In this document: positions 11,046-13,316 of the stretch, in pieces
Layout: each line of letters starts with the position of its first letter
Numbering within the stretch: position 1 is the first letter of the stretch
NCBI GenBank assembly: GCA_019314085.1
Contig: JAFCZZ010000016.1
Coordinates: forward strand, 1-13,316
Length of the DNA stretch: 13,316 bases
Direction: 5' to 3'
Source of the DNA: Deltaproteobacteria bacterium
GTDB taxonomy: Bacteria > Desulfobacterota > Syntrophia > Syntrophales > UBA2210
Notes under the pieces: generated by a model
What the model was told of the DNA's origin: nothing
Database searches by the model: none
Seen by the model: the letters and a program-made list of their open reading frames with translations, nothing else
Made by a program: the position numbers and the translations under genes

Positions 11046-11801
11046 ATGGGACGATTTATCGTCAGAGAAACCGAGCACCGCGAGATCAGCGGCGCCTTTG
11101 AAACGCGCGACGAAGCCGAGACCTGGCTCGACACCGTCCAGCCGCATTATGCCCAGAGCTGCGCCGTGTTCGACGCGGACCGGGTGGGCGACCTGACCAT
11201 GGGTGAAGTGGTGCGCGACCAGCGCATTGCTGAGCTGGAAGCGGAGGTGGCACACATCTCCGATCTCCATGCTGCCGCACACGCAGCCAGCGTCCGGAAT
11301 GCGGCGGCGAGAGACACCGCTCTCCGCACTGCTGCCGGCAGCAGTGCGGAGCAGCTGGGCCACAGCAGCTGGCTCAGTGAGATGCGTGAACGGTTGCGCA
11401 CCCAAGACAACCGCATCACCGCCCATCCCGTGTTTGTGGTGCAGCAGCGCCACCGCACATACGGGTTTGACCCAGCCTATGTCCAGGTGAACGACGAGAT
11501 CGCCTGGATCGACGGGCCCAACGACAACGCCACCTACCACATGGGCGACCCTGAATGGGAAGAGGCGGAGGAGCGCTGGCAGAAATACTGCGATGAACCG
11601 GATGGTCTGACGCGCACCGGCTGGCACGATAGCTGGGAGTTTGTGACTGCCTGCTTTACCGAGCAAGGGTGCAAAGACTACATCCATGCCAACGGGCACA
11701 ACCTCACCGACCCGCGCATCTACGTCGAGAGCGCCCACCGAAACCAGGAGTGGCAACAGCTCCGCGCCATACTACTTGAGCCCGCGGAGGACAAGGCGTG
11801 A
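11046..11801 (+). CDS. Conserved phage protein of unknown function, 251 aa
   Basis: ATG at 11046 is preferred to the in-frame ATG at 11040, since GGGAG (11033-11037) gives 8-base spacing. The N-terminal about 80 residues look like a small alpha/beta domain (GRFIVRETEHREISG, DEAETWLDTVQPH), then a possible short coiled coil (QRIAELEAEVAHI). The C-terminal part is a widespread phage family: HPVFVVQQRHRTYGFD near its start, a WHDSWEFVTACFTEQGCKDY segment, then IHANGHNLTDPRIYVESA and RNQEWQQLRAILLEP. No activity is known for it. A 30-bp perfect palindrome sits between the two parts. Confidence 0.9.
   Translation: MGRFIVRETEHREISGAFETRDEAETWLDTVQPHYAQSCAVFDADRVGDLTMGEVVRDQRIAELEAEVAHISDLHAAAHAASVRNAAARDTALRTAAGSSAEQLGHSSWLSEMRERLRTQDNRITAHPVFVVQQRHRTYGFDPAYVQVNDEIAWIDGPNDNATYHMGDPEWEEAEERWQKYCDEPDGLTRTGWHDSWEFVTACFTEQGCKDYIHANGHNLTDPRIYVESAHRNQEWQQLRAILLEPAEDKA
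11322..11351. repeat. 30-bp perfect palindrome inside a gene
   Basis: CTCCGCACTGCTGCC followed immediately by its exact complement GGCAGCAGTGCGGAG, no spacer. It encodes LRTAAGSSAE at the hinge between the N- and C-terminal parts of the 11046-11801 protein. In RNA it would form a very stable hairpin within the coding region. Confidence 0.9.
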
Positions 11802-12112
11802 GCGGCCCGAGCAGGCTGGTGGCATTCGCAAGGGCTGCCCTGGACGAGGGTCCGGTCCTGTTTGCGACGGGTGACTTTGCGGCTGAGATGGCCATGGCCG
11901 GCGCCGACATCTGCGATCACAACTTGCCGGCGCCAAACGGTCCAGGGTTGTGGCTGTTTGAAGGGTGGCTTGAGTACGGGCCAGATCCTGAGCCGGACAT
12001 CTACCTCGCCGGAGAGTGGCGGAGGTTGAGCCACTGGGAGATGTGCCGGGTGCGTCACGGGATGGCGCCGTGGGACGAACCCCCAGCCACGGCGAAAGGG
12101 GGGCGAGCGTGA
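11798..12112 (+). CDS. Unknown 104-aa protein
   Basis: GTG at 11798 lies in the previous stop (GTGA) with GGAGG (11786-11790) 7 bases upstream. Sequence: N-terminal helix (SRLVAFARAALDEG), then FATGDFAAEMAMAGADICDH, a Gly/Pro-rich middle and LWLFEGWLEYGPDPEPDIYL, ending with GEWRRLSHWEMCRVRHG. Many Trp and acidic residues. The W-L-F-E-G strand followed by a G-x-W-R-R-L turn recalls small phage beta proteins, but I cannot name a family. Coupled to both neighbours by GTGA overlaps. Confidence 0.8.
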   Translation: MSGPSRLVAFARAALDEGPVLFATGDFAAEMAMAGADICDHNLPAPNGPGLWLFEGWLEYGPDPEPDIYLAGEWRRLSHWEMCRVRHGMAPWDEPPATAKGGRA

Positions 12113-12492
12113 CTGGAGCAGAGCGCATCGCGAGCGAACGACAGCGCCAACTGGATAAGCTGAACTGGACGGCTGAGCATGACGACGGACATGCGGATGG
12201 CGCGTTGGCGTTGGCCGCCGTATGTTACGCCTCGCCGGTGCGGCTCTACGTGGTCAACGAGTACGCCAGGGGGCGCATGTACCAAGACCCGTGGCCCTGG
12301 CCTGGAGAATACTGCGACAAGCGGTTTTACACCGCGCACGCCACAGCTCACTCTAGCAACGTGCCACCTAACCCCGACTCGTTCACCAAAGCCGAACGCG
12401 TCGATCTACTGGTCAAGGCTGGCGCACTGATTGCGGCTGAGATTGATCGCTTAGAGCGCGTCATCGCCGAGACAGGAGGAGAGGATGGGTGA
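12109..12492 (+). CDS. Conserved phage protein, EHDDxH/WPW family, 127 aa
   Basis: GTG at 12109 is in the previous stop (GTGA). The protein follows a pattern common in phages and prophages: RIASERQRQLDKLNWTAEHD then DGHADGALALAAVCYA, a DPWPWPGEYC segment, and VDLLVKAGALIAAEIDRLER at the end. The invariant EHDD-x-H and WPW blocks suggest a metal or phosphate site, but the biochemical role is, to my knowledge, unproven. Length is about usual for the family. It overlaps the next gene by 8 bases. Confidence 0.9.
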   Translation: MTGAERIASERQRQLDKLNWTAEHDDGHADGALALAAVCYASPVRLYVVNEYARGRMYQDPWPWPGEYCDKRFYTAHATAHSSNVPPNPDSFTKAERVDLLVKAGALIAAEIDRLERVIAETGGEDG

Positions 12493-12766
12493 CCAGATGG
12501 CGGCGCGGGTGTTCAGCTGGCAAGGGTGGCGCCTGGAGGCGCGGGGGCATCACCAGACGCGCGAGATCGTAGCGGCGAAAAGCAAAGCAGCGGCAGCGCG
12601 AGCGGTCGGCGAAACTGATGCGCGTCGACTGTTCAACCTTGGCGAAACGTACAACGCAGAGGAGCTCAAACAGGCGCTGTCAGAACCCGGCGTGGGGTTC
12701 TGGCGGCCGCTCGACCAGCATCCCTCGGACAGGGTGTGGACGCGGGCGGAGAAGGAGAAGCCATGA
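12485..12766 (+). CDS. Unknown basic 93-aa protein
   Basis: ATG at 12485 follows AGGAGG (spacing 5); a second in-frame ATG at 12497 is possible. The protein starts with a strand-rich part (ARVFSWQGWRLEARGHHQTR), then a helix with basic and small residues (EIVAAKSKAAAARAVGET), then DARRLFNLGETYNAEE and a Trp-containing end (GFWRPLDQHPSDRVW). The layout (short sheet, KSKAAAARAVG helix, later LFN-L-GET-x-N) suggests a compact single domain. Not assigned to a family. Overlaps both neighbours. Confidence 0.8.
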   Translation: MGDQMAARVFSWQGWRLEARGHHQTREIVAAKSKAAAARAVGETDARRLFNLGETYNAEELKQALSEPGVGFWRPLDQHPSDRVWTRAEKEKP

Positions 12767-13149
12767 CCTGCGACTGTTCAGTCGACGTGGACTGTGGCCC
12801 TCGCTGCTCAAGCGAAAAGACCAGAACCGCTCGCAAGCAGCACCGGTGCATCGAGTGCCTGGAGCCCATTGAGCCCGGTGAGCGCTACGTAAACGAGTGG
12901 GGCCTGGACTACGAAGGCGACCCGTATTCCTATCACACGTGTGTGCTGTGCCACCGCATCCGGCGGCATTACTGCCCAAGCGGCTGGTTCTGGGGGATGC
13001 TCGCCGAACATCTGGAGGACTGCATCGGGTTCAACTACCTCACCGGGCCTGACGACGAGGATGACGACCCATGGTTTGACGGAGATGTGCCGGTGGCGAC
13101 ACCAAAGCCGCGGCTTGCAGCAGGAGGCCAAGGTGGTTCGGCTGACTAA
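12763..13149 (+). CDS. Cys-rich zinc-binding phage protein, 128 aa
   Basis: ATG at 12763 is in the previous stop (ATGA) with AAGGAG 6 bases upstream. The core, KTRTARKQHRCIECLEPIEP then GERYVNEWG, YSYHTCVLCHRIRRHYC and a FWGMLAEHLEDC segment, matches a phage family I recall with ARK-x-HRC-x-EC-x-x-x-I-x-PGE-x-Y and a later TC-x-x-C pair. Paired Cys form an evident zinc site. An additional N-terminal Cys cluster (CDCSVDVDCGPRC) is present. The C-terminal tail after about residue 95 is acidic (DDEDDDPW) then basic and overlaps the next gene. Activity unknown. Confidence 0.9.
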   Translation: MTCDCSVDVDCGPRCSSEKTRTARKQHRCIECLEPIEPGERYVNEWGLDYEGDPYSYHTCVLCHRIRRHYCPSGWFWGMLAEHLEDCIGFNYLTGPDDEDDDPWFDGDVPVATPKPRLAAGGQGGSAD

Positions 13150-13315
13150 GGCTCAGTCCAAAACGCTGCAATGGCTCCACAAGGTAAAACCGTGGGGAAG
13201 GTGCCCGGGGCTACGGATCCAGACGTTTCACGCGCTCAAGAAAAAAGGGCTGATTGTGTGGGGCGGCTACGGTTGGGAGCTCACGACAGCCGGCGAGGCG
13301 GAGCTACAGAAGTGA
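13133..13315 (+). CDS. Small winged-helix-like protein, 60 aa
   Basis: GTG at 13133 with AGGAGG 5-6 bases upstream, inside the tail of the previous gene. The sequence VVRLTKAQSKTLQWLHKV then GLRIQTFHALKKKGLIVWGG and YGWELTTAGEAEL is a compact helix, recognition helix and wing, ending in the T-x-AG-x-A-E-L helix typical of MarR-like or DUF-type winged helices. It resembles the 84-residue protein at 1002-1256. A DNA-binding regulator is likely; target unknown. Its stop is 1 base from the window edge, so it is complete. Confidence 0.75.
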   Translation: MVRLTKAQSKTLQWLHKVKPWGRCPGLRIQTFHALKKKGLIVWGGYGWELTTAGEAELQK

Positions 13316-13316
13316 T

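Noticed and set aside
10301..11101. A 266-residue plus-strand frame over the lipoprotein gene and beyond
   Set aside because: Composition is shadow-like (Arg, Ala, Ser), it is out of frame with the well-supported lipoprotein, and it covers the better leftward gene and the start of the next gene.

Overview
This window looks like the early or accessory region of a tailed bacteriophage or prophage with a GC-rich genome. It holds about 34 tightly packed short genes, most of 60-250 residues. There are many 4-bp start/stop overlaps, several small Cys-rich (zinc-ribbon-like) proteins, a solitary C5-cytosine methyltransferase, and several protein families I recognise as recurrent phage proteins of unknown role. 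No virion, packaging, replication, integrase or lysis gene is visible. The host is uncertain. A Cys-rich lipoprotein at 10159-10629 with repeated D-D-C/C-G spacing resembles secreted proteins of Myxococcota, so a Gram-negative, possibly myxobacterial, host is my inference.

Layout. From 1 to 2723 all genes run leftward: a partial gene at the left edge, a 45-residue membrane peptide, a zinc-ribbon protein, a small winged-helix-like protein, and four conserved or unknown proteins. Five of these genes (starts 952, 1256, 1855, 2269, 2495) share an almost identical leader: a C-tract, then CGCG, then a 5-bp hairpin (mostly GCCCA-GCAA-TGGGC, a GNRA tetraloop) abutting the AGGAG ribosome-binding site. 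From 2724 to 2962 lies a divergent control region with striking dyad symmetry about position 2831. It has 35-bp outer inverted repeats (34/35 match), two inner palindromes whose centres are 42 bp apart, and mirrored TGATAAT boxes facing outward. From 2963 onward almost everything runs rightward.

The rightward array starts with an 82-residue gene, then a 201-bp non-coding stretch. That stretch carries an orphan copy of the leader hairpin and a tRNA-like element (9-bp acceptor-type stem stacked on a perfect T-arm). Next come small genes, the methyltransferase (4599-5534), a run of small proteins including a canonical C2H2 zinc finger (6782-7033), a GNAT-like acetyltransferase overlapping the lipoprotein gene (9509-10629), one lone leftward gene (10642-10917), and a final translationally coupled block (11046-13315) of conserved phage families.

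How it may work together: the symmetric region would drive both arms at once under one dimeric DNA-binding protein, as in a divergent phage switch. The leftward arm relies on repeated leader hairpins at each gene, while the rightward arm relies mostly on overlap-coupled translation. No repressor that obviously reads the palindromes is identifiable here; the two small winged-helix-like proteins are the only visible candidates.
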